From positions 6,448,001 to 6,512,000 of the forward strand of contig NC_135073.1 of NCBI RefSeq assembly GCF_051401765.1: 64,000 bases of DNA, in the 5' to 3' direction. Both the position numbers and the translations under genes were made by a program. This DNA comes from Calliopsis andreniformis. Lineage: Eukaryota; Arthropoda; Insecta; Hymenoptera; Andrenidae. Within the stretch, counting starts at the first letter, position 1; each line of letters begins with the position of its first letter. This document shows positions 11,991 through 24,400 of the stretch, piece by piece. The notes beneath the pieces were generated by a model. The model did not search any database, had not been told where the DNA came from, and saw only the letters and a program-made list of their open reading frames with translations.

Positions 11991-13979
11991 GAACTGAAGG
12001 TTTTTTACGAAAGTTTCTTTGGTTTTTGAAAGGATTTATTAACAGTGAATTGTGATATTTAAATTTAGAGATTAACTTGTAGTTTATGTTTATGGGGTTG
12101 CTGCAGCTCTTCAGGGTTTTAAATTAAGCATACTTTTATCTTTGTTTCAGCGTAGAAGATTTAATTTATGCTTCTACAGTTCAATTTAGTGAATATTATA
12201 TTTCTCCTGTCTTTTTAATTGCCTTTTTCTTAACACCTCGTACAGTAGCAGATAAGAAATGTTAATCCACAGAAAATGTAGCAGAATAATAAATTATATT
12301 AAGATTAATGACTCCTGACTTACAGGACTGAGTACCTACATTAATCTCCATTAGCTGAAGTATCTATGTTACATAAAATTTCATAACTCTGTCAGACATG
12401 TAAATATTAATTTAATACTTAAAATTGTCTTCTTAATATTCTAAACAAATTTAAAGAAGCATTCGCAAGAAAGACACTGATGCATTTTTTTCTACATATA
12501 CTCAACTGAATGTGATTTATTAATACATTAGAGATATTCCAAATAGGTGATGGATTTCTGCAAAATAGACCAAACAGAAACTTTATCCATCGCATGAATT
12601 ATCCATGAGAGGACGCAGATTTCCGAAAGATAAGAAAATTCTATGGGCTTAAAATCTGAGGAATCGTGGTATCTTCATGTATTACCCAATGTAGAACCAC
12701 TCACCAGCCACGAGGGTGGAACCACATCTCGCGTGCAACGATCCACTAACTGCCTTCCGTACGTGCAAGCCGCCCTTATATCGTATCCAAGTTCGTCAAA
12801 TGCAGAAATAGTGTGCGACGAGAAAACGCGATAACCGTATTCGATGAAAAACAAAAGAAAGCACTTGGGATAGACCATTTGTGGTTTTATTTGACCAGGA
12901 AAGTATTATAAAATTGAAGAGATCTTAAGAAGTTTCTATCATTAAAACAATAATTGAAGCTTTCAGAAACTCACAGAGAAACAATTTTTACATTCTTGCA
13001 AAAATTGGATTTTTTTTTATAGAGAATGAAGTTGCTTATGGTGTTCTTTTTTTACTGGTAATATTTTGCTTAATTAGGCAAGAACTTCTACACCTTCATG
13101 GTTTTTTTCTGGAAGTATTAAACTTTATTTTAGAGCATGAATTTTTATTTCAAAAAAATGACATTTTACTTTCAAAAGGCACTCTTTTCTTGTACTCAAA
13201 CGGTACTATTTGAAAGAGCTTTTTTATGGTTTTATTTTTCTCATATCAAAACTTCTGGAGTAGGAATTTCGGCTGTGAAAGAAAATGACACTCTACTTCC
13301 CTGGATGATTAAGTTACTTTAACAATACTAATTAGCAAATATTGAACGAGTAAAATGCAACAAACAGTAAGCTTTTTCTTCGAATCAAATTACTTGTTTT
13401 TGCATAATACTTTCATTTTGCGCTACAAGAGAATGAAAGAATATAAAATACAAGCTTACTATACAAGCTTAATTATAACATAACACGTTTTTCTGGAATG
13501 GGCGACTTCTAGCTTAAATAACCAGTTAGTTATTTGAAGTATTAGTGGCAATAAAGACATCAGTCTCATATTAATAAAAATTGGAATATTTACATAAAAA
13601 CATGCTTCAGGATGATGACAAACCACCTAACAAAACTTGTTAAAAAATATTTAAAATTAGAGATAATGTGCTTAAAGTCCTTGTTCGACCACATTACTAA
13701 ATATTTATGTTATTTTGAGTTACCAATGTTCTAAACCACCTAGCATTCAACATAATGGCTAAGCAAGAAGCTGCTCGTCCACCTAAACTGTATAAAAATG
13801 CCTCATATAACATGAATTCAATAAATTTATCTGATTTCAAGAGTTAATAGAAACCTTTGAAGTCAATTTTTTAAATATAAATCTAACATGGATTATATCT
13901 TTGTTGATCCAAGCGCTTTATTTATTCATCCCACATGCTTTCTTCCTTTCACCTAACCATCGACCACTGAACGGAAATA
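11991..13979. other. AT-rich DNA, no gene recognised
   Basis: Several short frames (60-67 codons) occur on both strands without recognisable motifs. TACAAGCTTA occurs twice close together near 13,451-13,473. Nothing else seen. Confidence 0.55.
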
Positions 13980-14420
13980 CGAGGAGATTCACTTTAACTG
14001 ACGCGATTACGCAAAATATGTATTACATCCAGCGAAGGTAAGCATGTTCCACCGTAACCCGAACCAAAATTGGACGGTGGCTCGAATATAAATTTGCCTT
14101 CGACGACGAGATTATTTGACACGGTGGTAATATGTGGGAGTATTGCGGCGCGCCGCAGGTACGGAATGGTGCCAGCGCGAAAGGGAAACATGGGAAAGAG
14201 GGTGGTACGAGGCAAAGAACACGTTTTTATCCCCCCTTTGTTACGATCATCCCGCGTACAAAACGACGGGTAAACCGAATCTCTGGCTGCTATCCTTTTT
14301 CCGCGCGCCGACGCGACGGCGCAACGTGGAATCCTGTTTTAATTACTTTGCCGCGAAACAAAAAGCTGGGAGATATACTTTACGCCTGGAAGATTGAATT
14401 TTAACGCGCCGCGGCAAGGA
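13980..14420. other. GC-rich island with overlapping open frames
   Basis: A CpG-rich block in which three plus-strand frames (67-90 codons) and one minus-strand frame overlap. Simultaneous openness in several frames comes from few AT-rich stop codons, not from coding selection, and the peptides show no domain. I read it as a possible conserved non-coding element. Confidence 0.4.
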
Positions 14421-15145
14421 AGTTTGTTCAATCCAATTCGAATACTAGCTGGGAACTTTTTTACCGAACACTTTAAATGTATGCGAGCTGAATGATAATC
14501 AGCTGATCGTGATTTCTATATTTATTTCTTTTTTAAATAAAGGACGTCTCATTTAGTACCTGTTGCTACGAAACTGCGAGGCCATAATGTCACGAAGACA
14601 TATATCTTTCTTTATACTTTTACTGCTGCAAAAAATTGTCGTCCTAATTTGGAGTGATCTTGGGAGAGTTCATGGAATATGTGAAAGCGAGAAAATATAA
14701 TGGAACAGCTTATAGAATCATTGTATTGTGTGGCAGTTCAACAAATTTCTTAATAGTTCAGAGTGAAGAGATAACAAAAACAACCTTTGTCAAATTTGTT
14801 TACAGGGATATATTCTAATGATCAGAAACAGAATTCACAACATAATTGAACCTATGCCATTAAAAATGAAATATGTATACTATAAATATAAAAAGAACAT
14901 TAATCAATTGAATAGGAAGTGAAGGTACTAGTATCTTTTTTGGATTTCTAGAAAAAAATTAACAAGGATCGTTTTTAGCATGAGTTCTTCAATTTTAATA
15001 TTTTAAATATCATTTAAGTATTTAATATATACTAATAACATTTAATACTATTAGGAATCACGAATAAAGAAAAGCATTCTATCCTTATATTTCGTGCTGC
15101 CCTATCACTAAAGAATGCAAATAAAACATGTAACATTATTTTTAA
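14421..15145. other. AT-rich DNA, nothing recognised
   Basis: No gene, repeat or structured site seen. Confidence 0.5.
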
Positions 15146-15146
15146 A

Positions 15147-15330
15147 TTCGAGGCTTTCACGGCCTGGCTTCATCAAGGGGTCAAAAGACACACTGACACT
15201 GTAACATTGACACTGTAACACAGTGTATCTTTTGACCCCCTAATGAAGCTAGCTGCAATGCTTGCGAAATGTTGGGAACATAATTCCACAAGGACACGTC
15301 TTACACCCGAAAGTCTCAACAATGAGAACT
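15147..15330 (+). mobile_element. Penelope-like element fragment with hairpin and hammerhead-like core
   Basis: A hairpin joins GGGGTCAAAAGACACACTG (15177-15195) to CAGTGTATCTTTTGACCCC (15221-15239), 18 of 19 pairs matched. Its loop holds TGACACTGTAACA twice. Immediately downstream is CTAATGA (15240-15246), then an imperfect stem GCTAGC/GCTTGC with loop TGCAAT, then GAAA (15266-15269). Hammerhead ribozymes need CUGANGA, a stem, and GAAA; here the G of CUGA is A and there is one extra A before the stem, so it is probably inactive. The left side read backwards holds a related CTTGATGAAGCC and GTGAAAG. Hammerhead motifs are known in the terminal repeats of Penelope-like retroelements, which is the basis for the class. 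No reverse transcriptase or GIY-YIG region is present. Confidence 0.5.
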
Positions 15331-15389
15331 GTATAACATCATTCTTATTAATGTTGTACATTAAAGTATATTAAAAGTTAACAATAACA

Positions 15390-15970
15390 TAACAGCTCTA
15401 TTCGCTAGCTCATCTTCGAATTTCAAGGTACACTGCTGCCATGAAATCGTGAATCTGAGACTTCATTGTGTGGACCGTAAACTCGGCAGACTTTCAAGTA
15501 GAATTCCATTAGGTAGAAAATCAAATGTGAGGCCGACAAAGGGGCTAAATATTTCAAGCGCAACTGGCGCATCGTAACTAAGGTCGAAACAAAATATGAG
15601 ACAAGATATAAATGGAATCGGTGGAAACAGGCGCATAAAGTACCTATATCGTACGACGTCTGCGTGACGTGTAAAGTAAACGCTCTCGAATCCCTCGGAG
15701 AGTTGCCCAGATCGAAACTCAAAAGCAGCTCCAGCACTCGGAGTATCATGGGACTGTTTATCAATCAAGTTAAGTAAATACTGTCTTGTTAAGTAAATAT
15801 TAAATAAATAGGAAGCGCGTTGTGTTGGTAACGCGCAATTACATTTATCTATTGTGAATGCAGCTCCACTGCTTCGCACAAATAAATCCGATGTCCTATT
15901 GCTTTCCATTTTTCCATCCACTTCCGCCTGTGCTTGGTAATATTTCAACGTTGCAATTTTGTAGTACACG
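15390..15970. other. GC-moderate block with the window's longest ORF (168 codons, minus)
   Basis: A minus-strand frame of 168 codons occupies 15463-15969, overlapped by a 113-codon frame at 15423-15764 in another register. The peptide has a Phe/Ile/Leu/Pro-rich stretch near its C-terminal third but no signal peptide, catalytic motif or family signature I recognise. On the plus strand, GTTAAGTAAATA is duplicated at about 15,769 and 15,789, followed by TTAAATAAATAGGAAGCGCG, an AATAAA-bearing stretch of the kind found near LTR ends. It lies next to the Penelope-like fragment, so degraded retroelement DNA is possible. I do not call a gene. Confidence 0.3.
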
Positions 15971-16140
15971 AAGAACTGCGGAAGTAAAAAATGAACGAGC
16001 TGTTGTAATGATAAGTTACGAACAATTTATAAAAATTGTTTCATGGCAAGTATTTTATTGACGAATTGTGATACATCAATGAGTGTAATGATGAAATTGT
16101 TTTGCAATTAGTCCCCTTCGTGTGTTTTCAGGTCACAGTC

Positions 16141-16559
16141 CCAGGTGAGGCCTGTAATAAGTAGGAAATATTTCAGGGACTGATTTAGAATCTAAAAATA
16201 ACGAAAAGAATTCATATAAACATGTGTCCTGTTTAGGTTACTTGAATCCCTAATGTATGCAAAGCTTGTTAAAAGTGTTGAAATACTCGGATATAAAATT
16301 GAACAAGGGTTTGAGCAAATTTAGAGAATATCAAGGAGTATTAGAAGTGTAGTGCCATCGATGAGGAGGCGCCTCTAACATGTAGTCATTTTGAGCATCT
16401 CCTGTGAAAGTAATTAGATACTAAATGACAACATAAAACTTGCTATACCTCGTAAAGAAGGTCAAATAGGAGATAGGTTTATCTAAACTTTTATCGTTAT
16501 TTTTAGATGCTGAACTAGCCCCTGAAATATTGCCCACCTATTACGGGACAAGAAATGTC
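16141..16559. mobile_element. Foldback element with arms of about 85 bp
   Basis: The left arm, from CCTGTAATAAGTAGG at 16,151 through AATATTTCAGGGACTGATTT-like sequence and TCTAAAAATAACGA, is matched in reverse by the right arm ending near 16,549 (read backwards: CCCGTAATAGGTGGG, AATATTTCAGGGGCTAGTTC, TCTAAAAATAACGA). The arms run about 85 bases each. Outer edges are approximate. The interior has no coding frame. Both arms share words with the 41,641 element (TTCAGGRGCTGA-like, ACATGTGTCCT), so the two are probably distant relatives, non-autonomous and moved by an absent transposase. Confidence 0.7.
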
Positions 16560-19500
16560 TAACACGGTTCCTAGTCTTTTTTTTTATTCTGGTAAAAGAA
16601 AGTCCAAGAATCTTCTAAACTAAAACATAGTTTTAATATCAAACACGTTAATTTTCAATCATTGACGAAAAGATGAATGTATCAGGTTTACTACTTAGGG
16701 ATGTCACAATGAATTTGTAACCACAGATGAGTAAATTGGAATAGATATAATTGGGAGCATATGTAGTTCTGCATTACGCAGTATCAGTAGCAGAGTCAGA
16801 ATCTATTATGAACTTTAGTACCATCTACACTGAATGCACAGTTGCAACTGACACTGTCAATTTCACATACTCGGTTACTTCATTATTAACCACCTGTGCT
16901 AGAATAATATACTACTTGTCATCTGCTGACTTGCATCGTCAAAGTTACCAAAATCCATTGAGCTTGAAGCAAGTCTTAAAAGATTAAATCAATCTGTCAA
17001 GTATCTTCTAATGGACTAAGTTGAATAGACACCAATTTTGCAATGCAGATGGTAAGAAAAGAAGAGAAGAATAGAATAAACAGATTTCATATTGTCCAGA
17101 GAATTTATAGAAACATTAACAGATAATTGCATCGTTTCAAAAGTTAAGGACACATGTATCTAAGAAAAAAGAAACATGCAGAACATTTAATAGTTTCTTT
17201 ATCCCAATTTTGCGCGAAAAGTAAGGTACTGTGCTACCATCAAACGATACGTTCAGTGTTTTGTGACAGAAGCTTTACAGGTACCAAACAATAACCATTT
17301 TCGATACGAGACAGTTGACGGAATTCCCATCGCTGACAGGAAATCGTGCGCTACAGCATGCGTTTACTGTTTCTGAAACAAAACCTGCACGCTTGCCGCA
17401 TGTATTCTATGCAGAGTTGAATTCGTTACAGCGACGCGCGAAATTGAAAGGAAAAAGGTGCAGCGTGAATGTTATTTCACGATAATCTGAATTGTACGTT
17501 ACAGATGTGAGGATTCGTTGATATTGAAATTCTAGTAGATAAGTGTCAAATGTGTCAATCATTCTATAACTTTAATGGTAACTAGAAAGTTAGAGCTACC
17601 AGAAAACATTGTACTTTTCTAATTATTTTAGTTTCTTTGTTTCATAGCTTTTCAGTTTCTCTTGTTTATTACGTTATTCAGTTATACAAAATGCAGTGAT
17701 TCGAGTCAAGTTTTACTCAATTATTTAAACATTAAACACGCATGTTCTGAAACTAAACGAAAAAGTTTTTGTAAATGAATTTTTGTGTCATATCAACTAC
17801 ACCTGTTAGTAATTAGCGACTGTTACAGATGGTAATAATGTGAATGTCAGAGCTTATTAGTGAGTAATCAATATTTTGGGAACAAAATAAGTTTAGGTGC
17901 TTGTTAACTTTTGTTGAATTCTTTAATAGAACTTTAAATACAGTACATCTCAATTGGAAAAGACAAGTAGTAATAAATAGATTTAAAATAGCTCATTCAA
18001 ATTTGTAACTCCTCAATTACTTCTGATTTATCTTAAATATACATTTCGTACCAAATTTTAAGTGAAACCAAACCTCCACAACAATGTTAATATAACTAAA
18101 CAGGTATCTCAAGTTATTTATTTCTAAAATATTTCTTGCCTTAAAATATTTCTCGACTAAACTCTGATGATTATATTATTCCCAACTCCATAACAGTCGT
18201 TGCTAGTAACCACAATGTTCAGTTGATACAACGTACAAATTCATTTAAAAACAAATATATTAAGACGAAATAATATTCATATTTATAATTTTTCTACAGT
18301 AGGCACAGATATTTGAATATTTAGAAAATTTAATCCAATTCCTTAACAACAAATAATTACTTTATTTTAATGTAAACTAATTTGTTTTAATCTCTCATAA
18401 AGAGTAGTCTATGTACATAATTGATACAAGATACACCTCCATTTTATGTCAGTTGTAGAAAACATGCTATGGTGTCCCACAGCAATTTTCCACTTTCCAA
18501 GCAGCTTACATTCTTTCAGTTGAACAACGAATGAAAGCATTTATTAACAATTACTAATCATCTTCTTATAGAAATTAGCTTAATAATCAAATAAAAGAGT
18601 TTAATACTCAGATAAAATGATACACGTGAAACTAATAATAATCTGTATTGTGTGATTAATTGTACTTTAATTCTTGTAAATTTTTAGAATGATCCAACTA
18701 TATTTGTTGGAAAAAAAAAGATATCATCGTTGTTAGAGTAAAGTGAGATGGAAAGTGAACATACGTAGTGAAAATAATCCCTTGTTACGTGCATTAACGA
18801 GCTAATCGTATTTTTTCTTGACTCAGCCTGTTCGAACGTACAGTTCTGACAAATGTTAATACTTCTCTACGCCCCCCTCATGGACATATGAAATACTGCG
18901 GCGTACCAATCTGTGTAAAGCATCGAGATAAAAAGATGAAATGTTTCTCTAAACATATTACATATACAGTTTCATAGCTCTGATCGCCATTTAGATACCG
19001 TTCACGTCACCGTACAAATACCATTATTATTTCTGATAAAATTATTATATAAATGTACTGATTTAGTAGCATATTATATTATCAGATCGTACCGAAAATC
19101 GAATGCTTAATATACAGGTCTTTTTAGAAAATTTGAATTATTCGATGCATATATTACACTGCCAGATTCATACACCTGTTACAGTGTACACATATATCGA
19201 AAGTGCAATCGAATGCAAAATGCATTTGAGATCGATTCTATCTCTCGTTTTATTAAAATGCATGATATTATAATTTTGCAAATTCAAATGTGTTAGTTCA
19301 CCCGATTCACTCATGTAAATTAAGCAAACTATGGAGAATTCAACAGACGTGCAAACTATAATTAATCAAACGCAATTATGAATAGAATAATAAAGACGAA
19401 AAACTGTTCATTTTCATTTTAAAAGTCCCTATGATTTATTATTTTACAAATCAAAAATATCTACTATTTGTAAACCTACAATTAGTAGTAAGTATTACAA

Positions 19501-19608
19501 GTTTGTCATACTTATGCCATAAATTCTTGGTTTTCGAAAAATCAATATAACACAGCTGCCCAGTTATCCTGATATTTATATCTTTTAACGTTCCTCGGCG
19601 ACTGTATC
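16560..19608. other. AT-rich DNA with a small GC-rich patch
   Basis: No gene recognised. A 78-codon plus-strand frame at 16751-16987 lacks any motif. A patch at about 17,200-17,480 is richer in G and C. From 17,500 to 19,600 I see only AT-rich DNA. Confidence 0.55.
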
Positions 19609-19610
19609 TA

Positions 19611-19770
19611 TAGGGTGTTAAAAAAGTATGACTCTCTACTTCAGAATTGATTTTCATTTTATACGTGTAAGTAATGAATAAAGTTTTTATATAGATATTT
19701 ATATTCGAAAAAACCATTGCTCATAAAATGCTGATAAACTTTGATAAACGTTCATCTTTGAAACGCCCTG
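19611..19770. mobile_element. Short TA-flanked CAGGGTG-type MITE
   Basis: The left end TAGGGTGTTAAA follows TA (19609-19610); the right end, read backwards, is CAGGGCGTTTCAAAG, and TA follows it (19771-19772). The terminal dozen bases are imperfect inverted repeats and the TA duplication is intact, as for Tc1/mariner-type insertions. Length 160 bases, far too short for a transposase. A minus-strand chance frame at 19451-19717 overlaps it and means nothing. Confidence 0.55.
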
Positions 19771-19772
19771 TA

Positions 19773-20445
19773 TTCACCTCCAAGCACGAAGGACTTCTTT
19801 ATGACGTCTCTTTTACTTACGTGAACAAAGGCGGTTGATCTTCCTCGACACATAAATTTACGAGATGCTTTAGCAGTCTCCTAAATTTTGCAAAAATTGC
19901 TGTATCGCCAGGAATTCTTCCTCTCGATCGATTCTTATAATATGCTAAACCTAACTCCAACCCTAGTAGTGGGATTTAGACGAAGAGCAAAGCACGCATC
20001 TCGTGATAAACGTTGCGTACCAGTCACGCCATACCTATCGCTCTGAACTTTACAACTTCAAGAATGGGACAATGCTTATTTATTTTTACTACCTACAAAT
20101 CTTGCAATCCTTCTCCTACAGTCCGTATTTTTCGAATTGCACTACTTTGTCACGATTTGTTTTATCCCTTCCACGAGTGAAATTCATGGCGTGACTAAAT
20201 AAATACAACTACCTTTTTGATGTTTTATCCGTCGTAACTCTTTAACCTTTTTCTTGTAAACTGGAGGTAATGTCTATTCCACTAATTAAATACTCTATTT
20301 AGCTTTTAGATCAGTTTTAGTATTTTTGTGAGGATTATCTGAATGAAAATTACTATTATATAATGAAGTATTTGTGATTAACGATAACTGGAATAAATGC
20401 ACGACTAAAAGCACACCAGGCTTAACACGTAACATATTCTGTTAC
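19773..20445. other. Intergenic DNA, nothing recognised
   Basis: Includes a 63-codon frame at 20003-20194 without motifs. No repeat or structure seen. Confidence 0.5.
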
Positions 20446-20560
20446 ATGATCTTGTAATCAGTAGAATGTGTCACATTGCATAACGTTCTAATCAGTAGAA
20501 TATGTCACACTGGATTATCTTGTAATCGGTAGAACAGGTCACAGATTTAATCCGACATTT
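20446..20560. repeat. 34-bp tandem repeat, 3 copies plus a partial
   Basis: Units begin at 20459, 20493 and 20527. Their shared core reads CAGTAGAATRTGTCACAY and each unit ends with a TCTTGTAAT- or TTCTAAT-like tail; the third unit is more diverged (CGGTAGAACAGGTCACAG). A partial tail, ATGATCTTGTAAT, precedes the first unit. The CAGTAGAAT word is also the start of the dispersed family at 4.4, 40.1, 42.3 and 58.4 kb, so the array may have grown from a fragment of it; that link is inference. Confidence 0.75.
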
Positions 20561-22190
20561 GTACCAAAAAACTTTGTTGTTTACGAATAATACGTTTTAT
20601 TTTATTCTATTTTTACTCGAGTATCATTCAAAACGTCAATTGAATTTTATTGTCTGAATATAATAACTACACTGTTAAAATCGCTCCAGGTCCAAATTTA
20701 CGATAATAACTCAACTCGAGCATTCCATGTGTTTAATGGTTTTGTTAAATCCCTATTTTTATTCTAATTATTTTACAGAATTTTCTCCATTATATTTGAA
20801 ACTAAATAAAATTTATTATACATTTTAGATCAAGATGTCTCGACTTAAAACAGTCGCAATGTAAATATTTAAAAAACGTAATACTGATAGTTTTACAATT
20901 AAAAAATTATAATGAATAAATTAATATATTTTCTCGTTTATTTTTCAATACATACTAAAAATAATCTTTTATGAATTAAACTCGTGCTGAATATGAATGT
21001 TCCTCTTGCAGATTACGTTACGTGGCTCAGAATGTTTGAACATTTCGTCGAGGGGACGAAAACATTATTGTGGGACAATATTTATTTACAGAAATTCTAT
21101 CCAGCTGTTAACTCTCCCAGCGGTTAACTCCGCTAAACTTTCCCTTGCACTCGCTTCGCTTGCTTTTAAAATATGGATTTATACTGTATAGATTAAACTA
21201 TGAAACAATTCAATCCCAACAGTGGAATATAAATTACGGCCGTGTCTACTAATTCTTAAATCTCATATGAAATGTTTCCCCTTTCACGAAGTAAAATACG
21301 CAGCCATAATAAAAAAGAAAGTGAAAAAATGAAGGGAGAAGAAAAGGAAAAAATAGCACATTTTCACAATAAAGTGAGAAACCAAAAAGATAATTACATT
21401 TCCTCGTTCTCACGTGTTTGATACTTTTTGCATGCAAATTTTAAAATAATATTATCCTTTATATTTATATTTGATTATTAATATTTTATTTTTACACGAG
21501 GAAATTGTATGGCCGAATAATTAAATAAGATATACTTTTTCAGTTTATGGGATAATTATTACCAACAGATATATAAGAATTTTTATTATTTTATTTTGTC
21601 ATGCCTTATAATATCAATCTTTCTCTAATGTTTTGTCGTTCTTTTTGTTTAATTAATATTTAAAGCCTGAAATACAGTATTTGTAAATTTTAATTTTGCT
21701 TTTAATTAGATTGAAAATTAACTCTCAGGATTGACTTTCGACTAGAATACTTGCAAACAAAATTGCAACATATAAAAATTAATTTGCAGTGGTTATAACT
21801 ATATATTTTCGTCAGAAAAAGCTTATGATTTTCCATTAATTTGAGCAAACCTTGTTTAAAAATATTTTACTTTCCTTTATTCGATTCGTCGATATAAGGT
21901 GTCGTAAGGCTAACTCGAACAGTTCTCCTAACTACTTTTATGGAGGAGTTGTTCAACTGTCTGTACACTTCCACCCTCCTTAACAAAGTTCACGTGCTAA
22001 TCGTGGAGTACTCAGTCGAGAGTTTACTTCATTCGTCTTCGAATTTCTTTCTCCTATCAGAGGTATTCTGAGTTGGCCACTTTAGGAATTTGCTCGGATT
22101 TTATTTTTGTTCCTTCACATACCATTGCGATATCGTTACAGTTTTATAAATGGAATACAAGAACTAATGATATTTCATTTGGGTCAACCT
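20561..22190. other. AT-rich DNA, no gene recognised
   Basis: Short frames at 20997-21191 (plus) and 21249-21437 (minus) look like chance. Nothing else seen. Confidence 0.5.
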
Positions 22191-22372
22191 GGGTCAATAA
22201 GTTACAAAAGTAACTTGCAATAATGTACAATTATTTACAAAAGTAACTTGCAAGTAAGTTGCAATAATGTTATATCTTTTTATAGTAGATATGTTATCAA
22301 TTTTTAATTTTTCATTTGAGGCAACCTCGAGATAATGTTATACCTTTTTATAGTAGATATGTTATCAATTTT
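22185..22372. repeat. Local direct duplications
   Basis: ATAATGTTATAYCTTTTTAT followed by AGTAGATATGTTATCAATTTT occurs at 22264-22304 and again at 22332-22372, offset by 68 bases. ACAAAAGTAACTTGCA also occurs twice upstream (about 22,204 and 22,239), and GGCAACCTCGAG near 22,320 echoes GGTCAACCTGGG near 22,184. This is a recent tandem or slippage duplication with no coding content. Confidence 0.75.
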
Positions 22373-23335
22373 CCATCATCATTGTAAACTGCAAAAATGC
22401 AAAGTCGTAAAAAAATACCTGTATAGGTAGAGAATTGAGAAATAAATTAGTTTTATTATAGATGATAAAAGTTCCGATCAAATTTCTTTATTGTTCACTG
22501 TAGAATATGGTTTTTGACAATAATTGGAGTGAACTGTTCAATGTGTTATCTCCTCGCTGATATAAACGAGTTTGAAATTATTGTTAAGGTCGACGTCTAA
22601 GCTTTATAAAGCTTTATAAACATGTACAGTATAATTATAACTAGTTCAGACCAACATACTTCCAGATTCGAAGTGTCTCCCTCAATGTAAAACGAATCCA
22701 AAAGAAATTTTCAGTACGTTTCTCCCCATTTCTAAAGATTAAGGACGAAAAAGTAGAAGTATTAGTACGTGCGTATTAACTGACATTCGATTCCAGGCGT
22801 GTTAAGAAAGGACTATGTTCCGGAATGGAGAAATATAGTAGCGTAGGAGATGAAAGAAGAAAGCCAAAGCGAAAGAAGTAAGTTGAAAACGTAAGCCAAG
22901 CTGCATCACAACTGCGCGTGTTAGCATGGGGGATTTGCCACGAAATGGAAAAGCTTTGAACACTCAAATCCCCTGCCTCAACGTGAAAGTTTCAAATGCC
23001 AGGCCAAGGAAAATGAATATTACCAATAAAGAGAGACGCTGCCACGCAACTGCTCGTTCACGAGTAATTTCAAAGAGCTCACAGAACATACGGGATTGCA
23101 TTTGTTGGATCTGTATTGAAGGACTTCTTTTCTTCTTGTTCTTGCTAATAACAGTTTGAAACAGTTGAAGCAACTTGAGATGGGTTCCTGAACTTGCCCG
23201 AAGAGAATTTAAACGAAGTTCGAGGGCTGCAATTTAATCTTTAATAATAAAGCAATTATTTCGTGGACATAACTTGTACATACACAGAATATTTGCTAAC
23301 AGGTATTACAAATTTTACGAGGTAACTCTGTATTT
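22373..23335. other. Intergenic DNA
   Basis: GCTTTATAAA is repeated twice exactly at 22601-22620. The segment around 22,780-23,160 has overlapping short frames on both strands (63-77 codons) without motifs. No gene called. Confidence 0.5.
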
Positions 23336-23515
23336 ATTCTACTGATGTCTTTATGCCTGTCCTAGCTACTTCAGGCCTGCAATGAAATAAATCCTGTCAG
23401 ACACATTTCACACGAATTTAAAACGTTTTTTCAACAATTAATAACTCTGAAATGGGGCCTTACATGCAGCTTTATCCTTCTTGATTTTCAAACTGACATA
23501 TAGTCTTAAAATTTC
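23336..23515 (+). repeat. CAGTAGAAT-family repeat copy
   Basis: An inverted stub, ATTCTACTGATGTC at 23336-23349, precedes a forward arm from about 23,391: CCTGTCAGACACATTTCACA, then AACAATTAATAACTCTGAAA, then a GGGGCC step and TTTATCCTTCTTGATTTTC. The order matches the copies at 4.6 kb (the shared TCCTTCTTGATTTTC is exact) and 58.3 kb. The stretch TTTTTTCAACAATTAATAAC is one of the unoccupied versions of the site that is split by a transposon at 42.4 kb. Confidence 0.65.
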
Positions 23516-23819
23516 CTCTTAAAATTTCTGACACTTGTCATCGAATTGTATTAGCTGATAATATTTCTAATAAAAAGACCTACTTGTTTCTTCAAATTTT
23601 AACACATAACATAAGTTATGAATACTCCTCAGTAAATCATGAGCCTATATCGAGAGATCCTATTCCATCTAGCAAAAGAATCAAAGAGTGACAGAAACTA
23701 TAAAACAAGTTTACCCACATAACTTCCCCAAAGAATCAAAGCACCATGAAACTTATAAGACAAGTTCACCCAAGAAACTTTCGAAAGCCGTACGCTTGAA
23801 AATCGATTACGTTTTTGTC
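23516..23819. other. Intergenic DNA with a short duplication
   Basis: AAAGAATCAAAG followed by similar sequence (ACTATAAAACAAGTTTACCC versus ACTTATAAGACAAGTTCACC) occurs twice near 23,680 and 23,735. Nothing else seen. Confidence 0.45.
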
Positions 23820-24400
23820 ACACGCAATTGATATTCCTGTCCGTGAAGCTTTTCAGCCGCGCTAAACTGAAACCCCCCTCAACAGACGTAATTGCTTTAA
23901 GATGACTACCTTTTTCAACGACGAAAGCACTGTCCCGCGATACCTCTTTTAAAAAATTTACATTCCACCGTCCTCGGGACTGTCACGGTAGGAGACAGCG
24001 AAAAACGTGAGAAAAGAGAGGAGAGACGTTGGAGCTGCGCGTGAGAGGGCAACTTTGAAATCTAATTTCCCGCGTGCGCGACAAGGACGGACGTGCATCG
24101 AGAAACACTCGAAGCAAGACTGTAGGCGTTTCTTTTGAGGGATAACCTCTCGAAAAGAGTGGGCGTCCTCATCAAAGAAAGGACGTGCTCGCGCGCTCAA
24201 GCTTTTCTAGTTTTAATAAAAGCACTAATGCACACCATCGCTGCAAACTTCCTTGCCGCCCTGTAAGGAGTTTCTAATGGATGACTCGGCTTCTTATAAG
24301 GAGCCGCTTTCAACGCTGTAATCGGGAAGATAGTTTACGATCAATACGTCCAGATCGATAGTTGGGAAGCGCCTGGTCACACTGCGTCCTATAACGTTCG
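23820..24400. other. GC-rich island
   Basis: CpG-rich, with purine-rich runs near 24,010. A minus-strand frame of 80 codons at 23958-24200 is low in stops because of composition and carries no motif. Possibly regulatory DNA. Confidence 0.4.

Noticed and set aside
15463..15969. 168-codon minus-strand open frame as a gene
   Set aside because: Longest frame in the window but overlapped by another open register, no domain, no neighbouring exons; kept only as a described block.
20459..20560. CRISPR-like array
   Set aside because: The 34-base units are contiguous and diverged with no unique spacers; a tandem repeat in eukaryotic DNA.
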